A stretch of 64,000 nt of DNA from Acidihalobacter sp. (GTDB taxonomy: Bacteria; Pseudomonadota; Gammaproteobacteria; DSM-5130; Acidihalobacteraceae): positions 61,561 to 125,560 of the forward strand of contig JALUXU010000069.1 of the NCBI GenBank assembly GCA_027013225.1. Direction: 5' to 3'. The position numbers were made by a program, and so were the translations under genes. Shown here in pieces: positions 20,730-29,866 of this stretch (within the stretch, counting starts at the first letter, position 1; each line of letters starts with the position of its first letter). The notes below the pieces were generated by a model that saw only the letters and a list, made by a program, of their open reading frames with translations, did not search any database and was not told the origin of the DNA.

Positions 20730-21254
20730 GCCTGGGCTGAAGAGGTACTACAGAAGATGAAACACGGCAAGGTACTGCGTGGCCGCCCAGAAGATAAAAA
20801 GGGCCGCGTCTCGTAGCTCGGCGGGCAATAGGTGGCGCACCAGCATGCCCGCCAATTTACTCCGCCCCATGGTCTGGATTTAGAACCCGTTGGGGTGAGG
20901 TGTTTTCTCAGCCGCTGCGGGCAGATAGTTTGCCGCATCACCTTTGTTGAACAGTGCACGGTGGGGCCCACATCCGGTTATCTGGGGGTGTCATGTGCGC
21001 TACCCTAAAAAAGGTAGCAAAAGGACGACCCATGAACGGCCCGCTGAGGCCGCGAATTGGGAAAGCCATGTCATGGTGTGGGTCGAAACGCGTCCCCCCG
21101 GATATTTCACAAACAGGAAGGGTCAAGCTCGCGTGCACCCACAGCAAGCAAAATAACGCGTGGTTTTGCCACTCCTAACGAGTGGCAACAGGGTATATTA
21201 GGCTACTTTAGACGCTAAATTATTCCAAGTACTAATGCTAACTTATTGATTTAA
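20730..21254. other. Gene-free region between CRISPR scar and tRNA-Cys
   Basis: 525 bp in which I find no supportable gene. Short open frames exist on both strands but show no recognisable domain, weak ribosome sites and no conserved neighbours. The composition is mixed, G+C-rich to about 21170 and then A+T-rich up to the tRNA. It is probably debris of the same accessory DNA that left the cas3 and IS3 pieces. Confidence 0.5.
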
Positions 21255-21328
21255 TGGAGGCTGAGGTCGGAATCGAACCGGCGTCCACGGCTTTGCAGGC
21301 CGCTGCATAACCACTCTGCCACTCAGCC
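21255..21328 (-). tRNA. tRNA-Cys (GCA)
   Basis: A 74-nt gene with CCA encoded. The acceptor arms GGCTGAG/CTCAGCC pair fully, the anticodon GCA is flanked as CTGCAAA, and the T-arm reads GGTTCGATTCC. The discriminator base is U, as tRNA-Cys requires. It lies downstream of pgsA and tRNA-Gly on the same strand, as in E. coli pgsA-glyW-cysT. Confidence 0.96.
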
Positions 21329-21383
21329 TTTGATCGAGTTATCCCGTAGTGGCGGCGGGATACATGATACAAATGACTCGGAT

Positions 21384-21410
21384 AAAAAACCCCGGTTATA
21401 CCGGGGTTTT
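21384..21410 (-). terminator. Terminator-like hairpin between tRNA-Gly and tRNA-Cys
   Basis: AAAACCCCGG and CCGGGGTTTT form a perfect 10-bp stem with a 5-nt loop. On the minus strand six U follow. It looks like a genuine intrinsic terminator for the uvrC-pgsA-tRNA-Gly transcript, which leaves tRNA-Cys needing read-through or its own promoter within 56 bp. Confidence 0.75.
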
Positions 21411-21418
21411 CGGAGGTT

Positions 21419-21494
21419 TGGAGCGGGAAACGAGATTCGAACTCGCGACCCCAACCTTGGCAAGGTTGTGCTCTACCAACTGAGCTATTCCCGC
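21419..21494 (-). tRNA. tRNA-Gly (GCC)
   Basis: A 76-nt gene with encoded CCA. The acceptor GCGGGAA/TTCCCGC pairs, the D-arm is AGCTCAGTTGGTAGAGC, the anticodon stem-loop centres on TTGCCAA (anticodon GCC), and the T-arm contains GTTCGAATC. It lies 57 bp after the pgsA stop, the conserved glyW position. Confidence 0.97.
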
Positions 21495-21551
21495 ATGATT
21501 TCGAAATTCTATTTGGCCATATCGACCCTGTCAACACTGATGAAAGTTTTC

Positions 21552-22097
21552 TCACGATTCGAAAGCGGCAGCGAGATATTGAAACATCGATACCACGGTG
21601 AGAACAACCGAAATATACAACAAAATTAGACCTGGCAATCGTAAATCGAAGCTGGATATCGGATGCTGATATAGCAACAAAATCAGCGCGAGCATTTGTG
21701 TGGTCGTTTTGATCTTTCCCAAGGCGGCTACCGCGACTTTTCCCCGCTGCCCGACTTCAGCCATCCACTCACGCAATGCGGAGATGGTAATTTCCCGTCC
21801 AATAATGATAATCGCCGCCAGGGTTAACCAGGCGGTCGCATATTGTTGAATCAAGAGAATCAATGCAGCGGCCACCATCAGCTTGTCAGCTACTGGATCG
21901 AGAAACGCACCGAAGCGGGAGGTCTGATCCCACTTGCGGGCAAGATACCCGTCTGCCCAATCCGTCACGGCAGCCAAAGCAAACAGCGATGCACTCAAAG
22001 GCGGCGCCCAATACCAGGGAATATAAAAAACTCCGACAAAAACTGGAATCAGTCCAATCCTAAGCCAGGTAAGAACGATAGGAAGATTCACAGGCAT
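21552..22097 (-). CDS. pgsA: CDP-diacylglycerol-glycerol-3-phosphate phosphatidyltransferase
   Basis: 181-residue inner-membrane enzyme making phosphatidylglycerophosphate, the committed step to phosphatidylglycerol and cardiolipin. The CDP-alcohol phosphotransferase motif is intact: DWADGYLARKW, then FGAFLDPVADK (Asp-x2-Asp-Gly-x2-Ala-Arg...Gly-x3-Asp-x3-Asp). Four or more hydrophobic helices are visible. It begins 2 bp after uvrC, so the two are co-transcribed. The phosphatase PgpA, which takes the product onward, is also in the window at 29.4 kb. Confidence 0.96.
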   Translation of the reverse strand: MPVNLPIVLTWLRIGLIPVFVGVFYIPWYWAPPLSASLFALAAVTDWADGYLARKWDQTSRFGAFLDPVADKLMVAAALILLIQQYATAWLTLAAIIIIGREITISALREWMAEVGQRGKVAVAALGKIKTTTQMLALILLLYQHPISSFDLRLPGLILLYISVVLTVVSMFQYLAAAFES

Positions 22098-22099
22098 GC

Positions 22100-23953
22100 T
22101 CAGGAACCTTCATGCAGGTGGGCATACACTTGGCGGGCCAGCGTGCGGCTAATTCCTGGCACACTTGCCAAGTCGTCGATGCCCGCTTTGGCGACGCCCC
22201 GTAAGCCTCCAAAATGCTTGAGCAATTGTTGGCGGCGTTTTGGACCCAACCCGGGAATCGCTTGCAAGGGAGATTCCGTGCGCGCCTTGGCACGCCGCCG
22301 GCGATGACCTGTGATCGCAAAACGGTGCGCCTCGTCGCGTATTTGCTGCAGCAGATGCAGAGTTGGCGAATGAGGTGGCAAACGCAATACGCCCCTCTTC
22401 TCGCTCAAAGTCAAAGTATCGAGTTCTGGACGTCTACCTTCGCCTTTAGTAATGCCGATCACGGTTATTCCTTCTATCTGCAACTCCACCAGCACCTTTT
22501 CGGCCTCCCTCACCTGTCCTCGCCCACCATCGATCAGCAGCACGTCAGGAAGAATACCATCGCTTTCCTGCAAACGCTGATACCGTCGGCTTAATGCCTG
22601 GCGCATAGCGGCATAGTCGTCGCCGGGGGTGATGCCCTCAATATTGAAACGCCGGTAATCCGATTTTACAGGCCCTTCCTGCCCGAATACGACGCAGGAA
22701 GCCACGGCGGCTTCTCCGCGCGTATGGCTGATATCGAAACATTCCAATCTACCCGGCGGCGATTCCAGACCGAGCGTTTCCTGCAAGGCTCTCAGGCGCG
22801 CAGTCAGGTTGACTCGCGTAGTGGTTCTCGCCAGCAAGGCTTCGCGGGCATTTTGTTCCGCTAACCCCAACCATCGGGCGCGCTCTCCCCGCACCGAAAC
22901 ACGCAACTTAACCCGCCGGCCCGCGCTTTGGGCAAGCACTTGGGTCAATAATTCTGGCTCGGATGGCAGATGGCTGAGGATGATTTCATCCGGTGGTTTT
23001 CTCTCGAGATAGTACTGCCCCAAAAAACCTTGCATCAGCTCCGCGGAGTCCATATCCACAGGTGCGCGGGGAAAGAAACTCTTGTTTCCCAGCATTCGCC
23101 CCCCGCGAAGATAAAAGACCTGAAAACACACGGCTTCCCCTTCTCGGGCCAAGGAAATGATATCAATCTTGCTGTTCGTATCCGCGCTTACTGCCTGTTT
23201 GCTGCTGATATGCCTCAATAGCTCGATCTGGTCTCGTTTTTGCGCCGCCCGCTCAAATTCAAGCTGTTTGGATGCCTCGTCCATTTCCACGATCAATTCG
23301 TCAATTATTTGCTGGGATCGCCCATCGAGGAACTGGATGGCATGTTGGATATCAACTCTATACTCTTTTTGAGTCACGTAGCCAACACACGGCGCTTTGC
23401 AGCGCTTTATCTGATATTGCAGGCAGGGGCGCGAGCGATTGGAAAAGTAACTGTCTTTGCAGGGACGCGCCTTGAACAGTCGTTGCAGCATATTCAAGGT
23501 TTCCCGCACCGCGGCGGATGAAGGATAGGGACCAAAATAGCGCCCCGCCAAGTTGCGAGCGCCTCGGTGAAAAGCGATGCGGGGGAAAGGATGCTCCGTG
23601 GATATATAGATATACGGGTAACTTTTGTCATCGCGCAACAAAATGTTATATCGAGGCCGATGCGCCTTGATCAGATTGTTTTCAAGGATCAGGGCCTCGG
23701 CCTCGGTCTGGGTTACTGTGACCTCGATATTTGCTATTTGACGCGCCATTGACTGAATACGCGCACTTGAAAGGTTTTTTCTGAAATAGCTCGATACGCG
23801 TTTCTTCAGATCTTTCGCCTTGCCGACATACAAGATCACCCCTTTTTCATCCAGCATCCGGTAGACACCCGGGCGATGGGTCAGCGTCTTGAGAAATCGT
23901 TTCGCGTCAAAGGCGTTTACAGCGATTTTCTGCGGTGAAATTTCCCTGGACAT
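22100..23953 (-). CDS. uvrC: Excinuclease ABC subunit C
   Basis: 617-residue dual-incision nuclease of nucleotide excision repair. An N-terminal GIY-YIG domain (RPGVYRMLDEKGVILYVGKA, about residues 28-47) cuts 3' of the lesion. A UvrB-binding UVR motif lies around residues 205-240, and an RNase H-like domain (ECFDISHTRGE and DVLLIDGGRGQ) cuts 5'. C-terminal helix-hairpin-helix motifs (LQAIPGLGPKRRQQLLKHFGG) bind DNA. Normal length. It is directly adjacent to the uracil-DNA glycosylase gene (stop to start 1 bp), so two repair functions share a transcript. Confidence 0.97.
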   Translation of the reverse strand: MSREISPQKIAVNAFDAKRFLKTLTHRPGVYRMLDEKGVILYVGKAKDLKKRVSSYFRKNLSSARIQSMARQIANIEVTVTQTEAEALILENNLIKAHRPRYNILLRDDKSYPYIYISTEHPFPRIAFHRGARNLAGRYFGPYPSSAAVRETLNMLQRLFKARPCKDSYFSNRSRPCLQYQIKRCKAPCVGYVTQKEYRVDIQHAIQFLDGRSQQIIDELIVEMDEASKQLEFERAAQKRDQIELLRHISSKQAVSADTNSKIDIISLAREGEAVCFQVFYLRGGRMLGNKSFFPRAPVDMDSAELMQGFLGQYYLERKPPDEIILSHLPSEPELLTQVLAQSAGRRVKLRVSVRGERARWLGLAEQNAREALLARTTTRVNLTARLRALQETLGLESPPGRLECFDISHTRGEAAVASCVVFGQEGPVKSDYRRFNIEGITPGDDYAAMRQALSRRYQRLQESDGILPDVLLIDGGRGQVREAEKVLVELQIEGITVIGITKGEGRRPELDTLTLSEKRGVLRLPPHSPTLHLLQQIRDEAHRFAITGHRRRRAKARTESPLQAIPGLGPKRRQQLLKHFGGLRGVAKAGIDDLASVPGISRTLARQVYAHLHEGS

Positions 23954-24616
23954 TTATTGCTCTTGCGTACCGCCTTGGGAGTCGATCCATTCCCTGGCGC
24001 GGGCTATGACGCGTTCAAACATCGACGACGTCAATCTTCCCGTTTGTGTGTTGTAGCGGCTGCAATGATAAGAAGCCAGCAGCCTCTTCCCTGAGGACAG
24101 CGCATACTCCACCCCATGGGCGAAAGGGTACTCGCTTTGGCGCAGATTCAGGGCTTTGACGGTCGCCTTGTGCGCAATGCCGCCCAAGACAAGGATCATC
24201 GATTTTTGCGGCAGCGCCTCTAGTTCAGCCGCAAGAAAATCGTTACAGGTATTGATTTCCGCGGCTTTCGGTTTATTTTCCGGAGGCAGGCATTTGACAG
24301 CGTTGGTAATGCGACAATCGCGCATCACAAGCCCATCATCGCGATTGCTCACTGCGGCCTGATTCGAAAAACCGTAGCGATGCAATGTTCGATAGAGCAA
24401 TATACCGGCAAAATCGCCGGTGAACGGCCTTCCAGTGGCATTTGCGCCATGCATTCCAGGAGCGAGCCCTACAATCAACAAGCGTGCCCGCGGATCACCG
24501 AAAGGGGCCACCGGCGCGCAATGATATGAAGGGTGACGCGCCTTGACCTCATGCAGAAATGCGTTCAATCGAGGACAACGGCGACAGGCTGGATCAAACG
24601 CCTGACGCGGGGTCAT
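23954..24616 (-). CDS. Uracil-DNA glycosylase, family 5 (UDGb) type
   Basis: Removes uracil, and probably other deaminated bases, from DNA. The motif GLAPGMHGANATGRPFTGD resembles motif A of family 5, which lacks the catalytic Asp/Asn of family 1. The second motif reads SYHCSRYNTQTGRLT. A Cys cluster CRRCPRL near the N-terminus and a further Cys in the middle could ligate the 4Fe-4S cluster usual in families 4 and 5. The start at 24616 shares ATGA with the end of the CYTH gene. A longer frame to 24661 exists but would overlap that gene more. 220 residues. Confidence 0.85.
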   Translation of the reverse strand: MTPRQAFDPACRRCPRLNAFLHEVKARHPSYHCAPVAPFGDPRARLLIVGLAPGMHGANATGRPFTGDFAGILLYRTLHRYGFSNQAAVSNRDDGLVMRDCRITNAVKCLPPENKPKAAEINTCNDFLAAELEALPQKSMILVLGGIAHKATVKALNLRQSEYPFAHGVEYALSSGKRLLASYHCSRYNTQTGRLTSSMFERVIARAREWIDSQGGTQEQ

Positions 24617-25095
24617 CGCTTGCGATCGCTCCATTCCTTGTAAGGATGATCGACCAGACAAACATTATAATAACGGGGGTCGTGAGAAACTTCCGCCCCC
24701 GCCCAAGATGGACGCTCAAAGGTTTCATCGGGGCGATCGAGCTCGATTTCCGCCACTACCAGACCTTCGTTGTCCCCTTCGAAGACGTCGATTTCCCAGG
24801 TATGATCGGCATATTCGACCCAATAACGGGTTTTTTCGATGAGTGGTCGCTTGCACAAACGATCCAGCATTTCATTGGCATCGCCAAACGGAATGGAGTA
24901 TTCGTATTCGAGACGCTCAATACCCAGAGTAGCGCTTTTGACGTTCAGCCAAGCGGCCTTATCGGCTACGCGCACCCGTACCGAGCTGGTATCGATCGGA
25001 CACAGATAACCCTGCCTGTAATGCGCTTGGCGCCTTATGTCCTGCTTCCAGGCATCGGAAGTGACGAGAAACTTCCTTTCGATCTCACTAGCCAT
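24613..25095 (-). CDS. CYTH-domain protein (triphosphate tunnel metalloenzyme)
   Basis: 160-residue CYTH protein. The ExExK signature is EIERK at residues 4-8, followed by the alternating charged strands of a tunnel fold (SSVRVRVADKAAWLNVK, EYEYSIPFGDA, YWVEYADHTWEIDVFEGDNEGLVVAEIEL). Small stand-alone members of this family are mostly inorganic triphosphatases. Class IV adenylate cyclases share the fold, so the substrate is not certain. It overlaps the glycosylase gene by 4 bp and follows fabH by 17 bp, so it is expressed with both. Confidence 0.85.
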   Translation of the reverse strand: MASEIERKFLVTSDAWKQDIRRQAHYRQGYLCPIDTSSVRVRVADKAAWLNVKSATLGIERLEYEYSIPFGDANEMLDRLCKRPLIEKTRYWVEYADHTWEIDVFEGDNEGLVVAEIELDRPDETFERPSWAGAEVSHDPRYYNVCLVDHPYKEWSDRKR

Positions 25096-25112
25096 GAAAC
25101 TTCTCAGATTTC

Positions 25113-26084
25113 TCAGAAACGCATGATGGCCGAGCCCCAGGTAAAGCCGCCGCCAAAAGCTTCCATCAAAACAGTTTCTCCACGCCTGATACGGCCATCG
25201 CGAACGGCGGTATCCAGTGCAAGAGGCACCGAGGCCGCGGAGGTATTTCCGTGCTGATCAACCGTCACCACCACGCGTTCCATATTCATTCCGAGTTTTC
25301 GCGCGGTTGCTTGAATGATGCGGATATTGGCCTGATGGGGCACCAGCCAGTCGATATCCGAGTGCTGGAGACCATTTGCCTCTAGGGTTTCATCCACAAT
25401 GCGCCCCAAGGTATTGACGGCCACGCGGAACACTTCATTACCACGCATCTGCACCTTGCCTTCCTTGCCCGCAAGCTTCTCTAATCCATCCGATACGCCG
25501 CAGGGAACATGTAACAGATGTTGATAGCGTCCATCCGCATGCAGGTGAGTAGACAGAAGACCCGGCTCATCGCTGGCTTCGAGAACCACCGCGCCCGCTC
25601 CGTCACCAAACAGAACGCAGGTACTTCGATCGCTCCAATCGACTATACGTGAAAACGCCTCCGCGCCAATCACCAACGCACAATGTGCCGATCCGGAACG
25701 AATGAACTTCTCAGCAATACCAAGGGCATAGATAAAGCCTGTGCAGACTGCCTGCACGTCGAAAGCCGGACATCCTTGTGCGCCCAGCCTGGCCTGAAGC
25801 AGGCAGGCCGTGCTTGGGAAGATCTTGTCAGGCGTGGTGGTGGCAATGATGATGAGATCGACTTCCGCCGGCACACGGCCAGCCGCTTCAAGCGCTCGGC
25901 GAGCAGCCACTTCCGCCAGATCACAGGTGGTTTCATCGTCGCTTGCAATATGACGTTTCTTGATGCCAGTGCGCTCGGAAATCCATTTATCCGAGGTGTC
26001 CACCATGCGCTCAAGATCCTGATTGGTGAGGACCTTTTCCGGCAGAAAACTGCCGGTTCCGGTGATTCTCGCGTAATCGCTCAT
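25113..26084 (-). CDS. fabH: 3-oxoacyl-ACP synthase III
   Basis: 323-residue condensing enzyme that starts fatty acid synthesis from acetyl-CoA and malonyl-ACP. The catalytic triad is visible: Cys in [11 protein letters not shown], His in PHQANIRI and Asn in HGNTSAAS. It overlaps plsX by 4 bp. In many gammaproteobacteria fabD, fabG and acpP follow. Here the run continues instead with CYTH, a uracil-DNA glycosylase and uvrC, so the fatty acid cluster is split. Confidence 0.96.
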   Translation of the reverse strand: MSDYARITGTGSFLPEKVLTNQDLERMVDTSDKWISERTGIKKRHIASDDETTCDLAEVAARRALEAAGRVPAEVDLIIIATTTPDKIFPSTACLLQARLGAQGCPAFDVQAVCTGFIYALGIAEKFIRSGSAHCALVIGAEAFSRIVDWSDRSTCVLFGDGAGAVVLEASDEPGLLSTHLHADGRYQHLLHVPCGVSDGLEKLAGKEGKVQMRGNEVFRVAVNTLGRIVDETLEANGLQHSDIDWLVPHQANIRIIQATARKLGMNMERVVVTVDQHGNTSAASVPLALDTAVRDGRIRRGETVLMEAFGGGFTWGSAIMRF

Positions 26085-27100
26085 GCCGTGCGCTGACCTG
26101 CCAGCAAGGCTTCTAGATGCGAGTCGATCCGCTGGGGTATCCCCTCTTGTACCTCGACATAAGCCACCTCAAGAGCATTGCTCAATGCCGCGGCATCTGA
26201 CGATCCATGGCTTTTGACCACGATGCCGGTCAAACCCAAAAAACTGGCGCCATTGTACTTTCGGGGATCGATGCGACGTTGCAGATCCTTGAGCACGGGC
26301 ATAGCCAGAGCGGCCGAAGCCTTTGTAAGGAGATTACGGGAAAAAGCCTCGCGCAGGAAATGGGCAATCGTCTTGGAGGTACCTTCCATCGACTTGAGCG
26401 CCACGTTGCCAGCGAATCCGTCGCAGACCACGACATCGACATCGCCAAGAAAGATATCGGTGCCTTCGACAAAACCGATATAGTTGAGATCACTGTTGGC
26501 AATCAGTTTTGCGGCGCCTTTGACCTGATCATTGCCTTTGATATCCTCTTGACCGACGTTGAGCAGCCCCACCCGCGGCCGAGGCTTGTGGTCGGCGGCC
26601 TCCACCAATACCGAACCCATGACGGCGAATTGATACAGCTGTTCGGCTGAACAGTTGAGGTTCGCGCCCAGATCAAGCATGTATGTATGTCCGCTGACGG
26701 CCGGGATGCGCGCGCAAATCGCCGGCCGATCAATGCCGGGCAGGGTTTTAAGCACAAACTTTGCCGTGGCCATGAGCGCACCGGTATTACCCGCACTGAC
26801 GCAGGCATCCGCTTCGCCGCGCTTGACGAGATCGACACACACTCGCATGGAGGAATCTTTTTTCATCCGCAATGCCTGGGTCGGTAGCTCGTCCATGCCA
26901 ACCGTCTGGCTGGCATGGACGATGCGCAGCCGCTCTTGAACCCCACCGCATTGCTCATGCACGGCAGACTGCAATTGAGCCTCATCTCCGACCAGAACGA
27001 GTTCGAGATCGGGATGCGCTCGCGCCGACGCGCATGCCGCCGGCACCGTCGCGGGAATACCGATGTCTCCGCCCATCGCATCGAACGCGATTCTGATCAT
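26081..27100 (-). CDS. plsX: Phosphate acyltransferase PlsX
   Basis: 339-residue enzyme converting acyl-ACP to acyl-phosphate, the acyl donor for phosphatidic acid synthesis. The start [21 protein letters not shown] and the segments [15 protein letters not shown] and [19 protein letters not shown] are hallmarks. Length is normal. It is in the conserved order yceD-rpmF-plsX-fabH with a 4-bp overlap to fabH. Confidence 0.96.
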   Translation of the reverse strand: MIRIAFDAMGGDIGIPATVPAACASARAHPDLELVLVGDEAQLQSAVHEQCGGVQERLRIVHASQTVGMDELPTQALRMKKDSSMRVCVDLVKRGEADACVSAGNTGALMATAKFVLKTLPGIDRPAICARIPAVSGHTYMLDLGANLNCSAEQLYQFAVMGSVLVEAADHKPRPRVGLLNVGQEDIKGNDQVKGAAKLIANSDLNYIGFVEGTDIFLGDVDVVVCDGFAGNVALKSMEGTSKTIAHFLREAFSRNLLTKASAALAMPVLKDLQRRIDPRKYNGASFLGLTGIVVKSHGSSDAAALSNALEVAYVEVQEGIPQRIDSHLEALLAGQRTA

Positions 27101-27123
27101 GTTCCGGATTCTCGCTCCTCGGC

Positions 27124-27312
27124 TTATTCTTCGTCCACCGCCTCGGGCTTGATGACCTGGCGTCCACGATAGAAACCATCAGGCGTAATATGATGGCGCA
27201 GATGGGTTTCGCCAGTAGTCGGATCGATCGACAAAGCCGGCGACTTCAGGGCATCGTGTGAGCGACGCATGTCGCGGCGGGAACGGGTCTTGCGACGTTG
27301 CTGTACAGCCAT
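27124..27312 (-). CDS. rpmF: 50S ribosomal protein L32
   Basis: 62-residue ribosomal protein starting [20 protein letters not shown], the conserved L32 N-terminus. It lacks the four zinc-binding cysteines found in some L32 paralogues, so it is the zinc-independent form. Conserved position between yceD and plsX. Confidence 0.95.
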   Translation of the reverse strand: MAVQQRRKTRSRRDMRRSHDALKSPALSIDPTTGETHLRHHITPDGFYRGRQVIKPEAVDEE

Positions 27313-27332
27313 GAGTTATTCTCCATAAAAAT

Positions 27333-27848
27333 TTAATATTTCAATTTTCTCAAAATAGCAAACGGGTTTTCCGCTTGCTCATCGGTGCTGGATCCGTCTG
27401 TGGTTTTCAGCCAGCGCACGGACTCGGGATCACACTGTCCATACTGCCCATGCTTAGGTATCAATGGCAGCGCGAGCAAAAGTTCATCCTCGATGACATC
27501 GGGAAGATAGAGGCCCCTTTCGCCGACCTCTATTGATTCTTCATCGTCCCTGGCGAGTTCCACCGCCGAATCGACCAGGCGCAATCGAACGGTATCTTCC
27601 AACAATTGCGCCACCTTCCCAAGGCAGCGTTCACATCGCAAGGTCAGCCGTGCGCGGTATTCGAACTGAATCCAGATTTCATTCCTCTCGCCCTTGGAGA
27701 AAACGAACTTGCAACTCACCTCGCCTTCGCTTTCCAGCAACACACTCTGCAAACGCTTGAACGAAGACAGCGGCACGGAAAGTTCGAGGCAGCGCCTCTG
27801 ATCGGCGGCCTTGAACGGATCCAAACGCAAAACGCGGTCACCAGACAT
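27333..27848 (-). CDS. yceD: YceD family (DUF177) protein
   Basis: 171-residue cytoplasmic protein of the DUF177 family. It has the conserved LTLRCERCLG motif, with two Cys near residue 75, and a second cysteine site GQCDPESVRWL near the end, plausibly a metal site. The family is linked to 23S rRNA accumulation. It begins the yceD-rpmF-plsX-fabH unit, 20 bp before rpmF. Confidence 0.9.
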   Translation of the reverse strand: MSGDRVLRLDPFKAADQRRCLELSVPLSSFKRLQSVLLESEGEVSCKFVFSKGERNEIWIQFEYRARLTLRCERCLGKVAQLLEDTVRLRLVDSAVELARDDEESIEVGERGLYLPDVIEDELLLALPLIPKHGQYGQCDPESVRWLKTTDGSSTDEQAENPFAILRKLKY

Positions 27849-27883
27849 AAGCGGATTATTTTATGTCTCCAATGAAAATAAAG

Positions 27884-29290
27884 TCAAAGTTGTGACGAAC
27901 GTATAAACTCGATCGCATCTTCCAGCCGCTTCAATACTTTTTCGCGACCCAGTAGCTCGAGGGTGATGTCTATCGGCGGCGAAACAGTGCCGCCACTGCA
28001 AGCCACCCGCAGAGGTTGGGCTACCTTACCCAACTTGAGACCGTGTTTTTCAGCGGTTGATTGAATGACGGCATGGAGTCGTTCTGCCGACCACTCAGGT
28101 AATTTCCCGAATGCCGCTTTCAGCTCATTCAAAAGCGGTTCAGTTTCTGCCACGAGATGCTTACGTGCCGCCTTTTCATCGTAAGCCGAGATCTCCTGGT
28201 AGAAAAAAGCGCTGTTTTCGGCCATTCCACGCAGTGTCTTTGCGCGTTCACGCTGCGCTTCGATAATGCGTTCCAGTTCGGGCCCCGTATTGGTATCGAT
28301 GCCAAGCCGTCCCAGGTGCCAGCGGAGATGCCGGGCGATGTGCTCCACAGGCAAGGTTTTGATGTAATGCTGATTGAGCCACAAAAGCTTTTGCTGATTC
28401 AGTGCCGAAGCCGCCTTGTTTACATCCTGAATGTCGAAATAACGAATCATTTCATCTGGGCTGAATATTTCCTGGTCCCCATGAGACCAGCCCAAGCGGA
28501 CGAGGTAATTCAGCACCGCCTCTGGCAGCAATCCCATATCACGGTATTCGAGCACGCTTGCTGCACCTTCGCGTTTGGAAAGCTTTCTCCCGTTTTCGCC
28601 ATGAATCATGGGTACGTGCGCGTATTTCGGCAGAGGTGCCCCCAGCGCCTTGAGAATGTTGATCTGACGGGGAGTGTTGTTGATATGGTCGTCTCCGCGG
28701 ATGACATGAGTAATCTTCATATCCATATCATCGACCACCACCGTTAAATTATAGGTTGGGGTACCGTCGGCGCGCGCAATGATCAGGTCGTCGAGCTCGG
28801 TGTTATCGAACACGATCCGACCATGGATGAGATCTTCCACCACCACCTGCCCCTCGCGGGGATTGCGAAAACGGATCACCGGTTCCTCTCCTTGCGGAAA
28901 ATCCGTTCGCTCGCGGCAACGGCCGTCATAGCGCGGCTTCTCACCCCGGGCTCGCTGTGCTTCGCGCATCGCCTCGAGTTCTTCCTTGCTGCAATAACAG
29001 CGGTAGGCGTGGCCACTTTCCAACAATTGATGGATCACTTCACGATAGCGATCGAAACGCTGGGTTTGGTAGAAAGGTCCTTCGTCATAGTCGAGACCCA
29101 ACCACGCCATGCCTTCCAGAATAGCGTTCACGGCCTCGGGCGTGGAACGTTCGAGATCGGTATCTTCTATACGCAGAACAAAAGCGCCTCCATGATGGCG
29201 GGCGTGCAGCCAGTTGAACAAAGCCGTGCGGGCGCCGCCGATATGCAGGTAACCGGTCGGGCTGGGGGCAAAACGGGTGCGAACAGTCAT
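27884..29290 (-). CDS. gltX: Glutamyl-tRNA synthetase
   Basis: 468-residue class I synthetase. The HIGH motif occurs as [16 protein letters not shown] at the N-terminus and the KMSKS-equivalent as RKLSKREGA near residue 240. A Cys-containing stretch ([13 protein letters not shown]) around residues 98-110 resembles the zinc site of E. coli GltX. Length is standard. It lies 36 bp upstream of yceD on the same strand and 84 bp downstream of pgpA. Confidence 0.96.
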   Translation of the reverse strand: MTVRTRFAPSPTGYLHIGGARTALFNWLHARHHGGAFVLRIEDTDLERSTPEAVNAILEGMAWLGLDYDEGPFYQTQRFDRYREVIHQLLESGHAYRCYCSKEELEAMREAQRARGEKPRYDGRCRERTDFPQGEEPVIRFRNPREGQVVVEDLIHGRIVFDNTELDDLIIARADGTPTYNLTVVVDDMDMKITHVIRGDDHINNTPRQINILKALGAPLPKYAHVPMIHGENGRKLSKREGAASVLEYRDMGLLPEAVLNYLVRLGWSHGDQEIFSPDEMIRYFDIQDVNKAASALNQQKLLWLNQHYIKTLPVEHIARHLRWHLGRLGIDTNTGPELERIIEAQRERAKTLRGMAENSAFFYQEISAYDEKAARKHLVAETEPLLNELKAAFGKLPEWSAERLHAVIQSTAEKHGLKLGKVAQPLRVACSGGTVSPPIDITLELLGREKVLKRLEDAIEFIRSSQL

Positions 29291-29374
29291 GAGGCGGATA
29301 GTTTTAAAGGGTGAAATAAATAGGCGCGCATATTAACAGGCCGCGGCCCCTAATGCGAAAACCACTGCGTCCGT

Positions 29375-29866
29375 TTAGCCGAAAAAATGCAATCCGATCT
29401 GCATGCAGATCAATGCATAAATTCCGGCAAACACGTCATCCATCATGATGCCTATGCCACCTTTAAGGCGTCGATCGGCCCAACCCACCGGCCAAGGCTT
29501 GAGTATGTCGAACAAGCGAAACAGCACGAACCCGGCGGCCACCCACGGCCAGGAAAGAGGCGCAGCAAGCATAGTAATCAGATAGCCAACGATTTCATCC
29601 CAGACGATACCGCTGTGATCATGCACTCCCAGCAACATAGACGAGCGTCCGCAGATCCAGAAACCCGCGAGTAGAAATAATGCCGTAACCACTCCATAGA
29701 GCCACAGCGCAAGGTGGCTCATGCCGATGAATATCGGGATGGCGATCAGGGTCCCAAAGGTGCCCGGCGCCACAGGCGAGAGTCCCGCACCGAAACCAAA
29801 AGCGAAAAAATGCACGGGATGGATCAATACCAATCGCCACGAGGGCTGCGTCTGCGTCGTTTTCAT
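29375..29866 (-). CDS. pgpA: Phosphatidylglycerophosphatase A
   Basis: 163-residue membrane phosphatase forming phosphatidylglycerol. Several hydrophobic helices are visible, with the family segments GFGAGLSPVAPGTFGTL, GIVWDEIVGYLI and LKGGIGIMMDDVFAGIYA carrying the acidic catalytic residues. The start at 29866 shares ATGA with the thiL stop and has AGAGGA upstream. The conserved nusB-thiL-pgpA order supports it. It completes the pathway started by PgsA at 21.6 kb. Confidence 0.94.
   Translation of the reverse strand: MKTTQTQPSWRLVLIHPVHFFAFGFGAGLSPVAPGTFGTLIAIPIFIGMSHLALWLYGVVTALFLLAGFWICGRSSMLLGVHDHSGIVWDEIVGYLITMLAAPLSWPWVAAGFVLFRLFDILKPWPVGWADRRLKGGIGIMMDDVFAGIYALICMQIGLHFFG

Noticed and set aside
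20701..20820. Possible CRISPR array
   Set aside because: Only one repeat-like unit; no second copy at 55-65 bp spacing.
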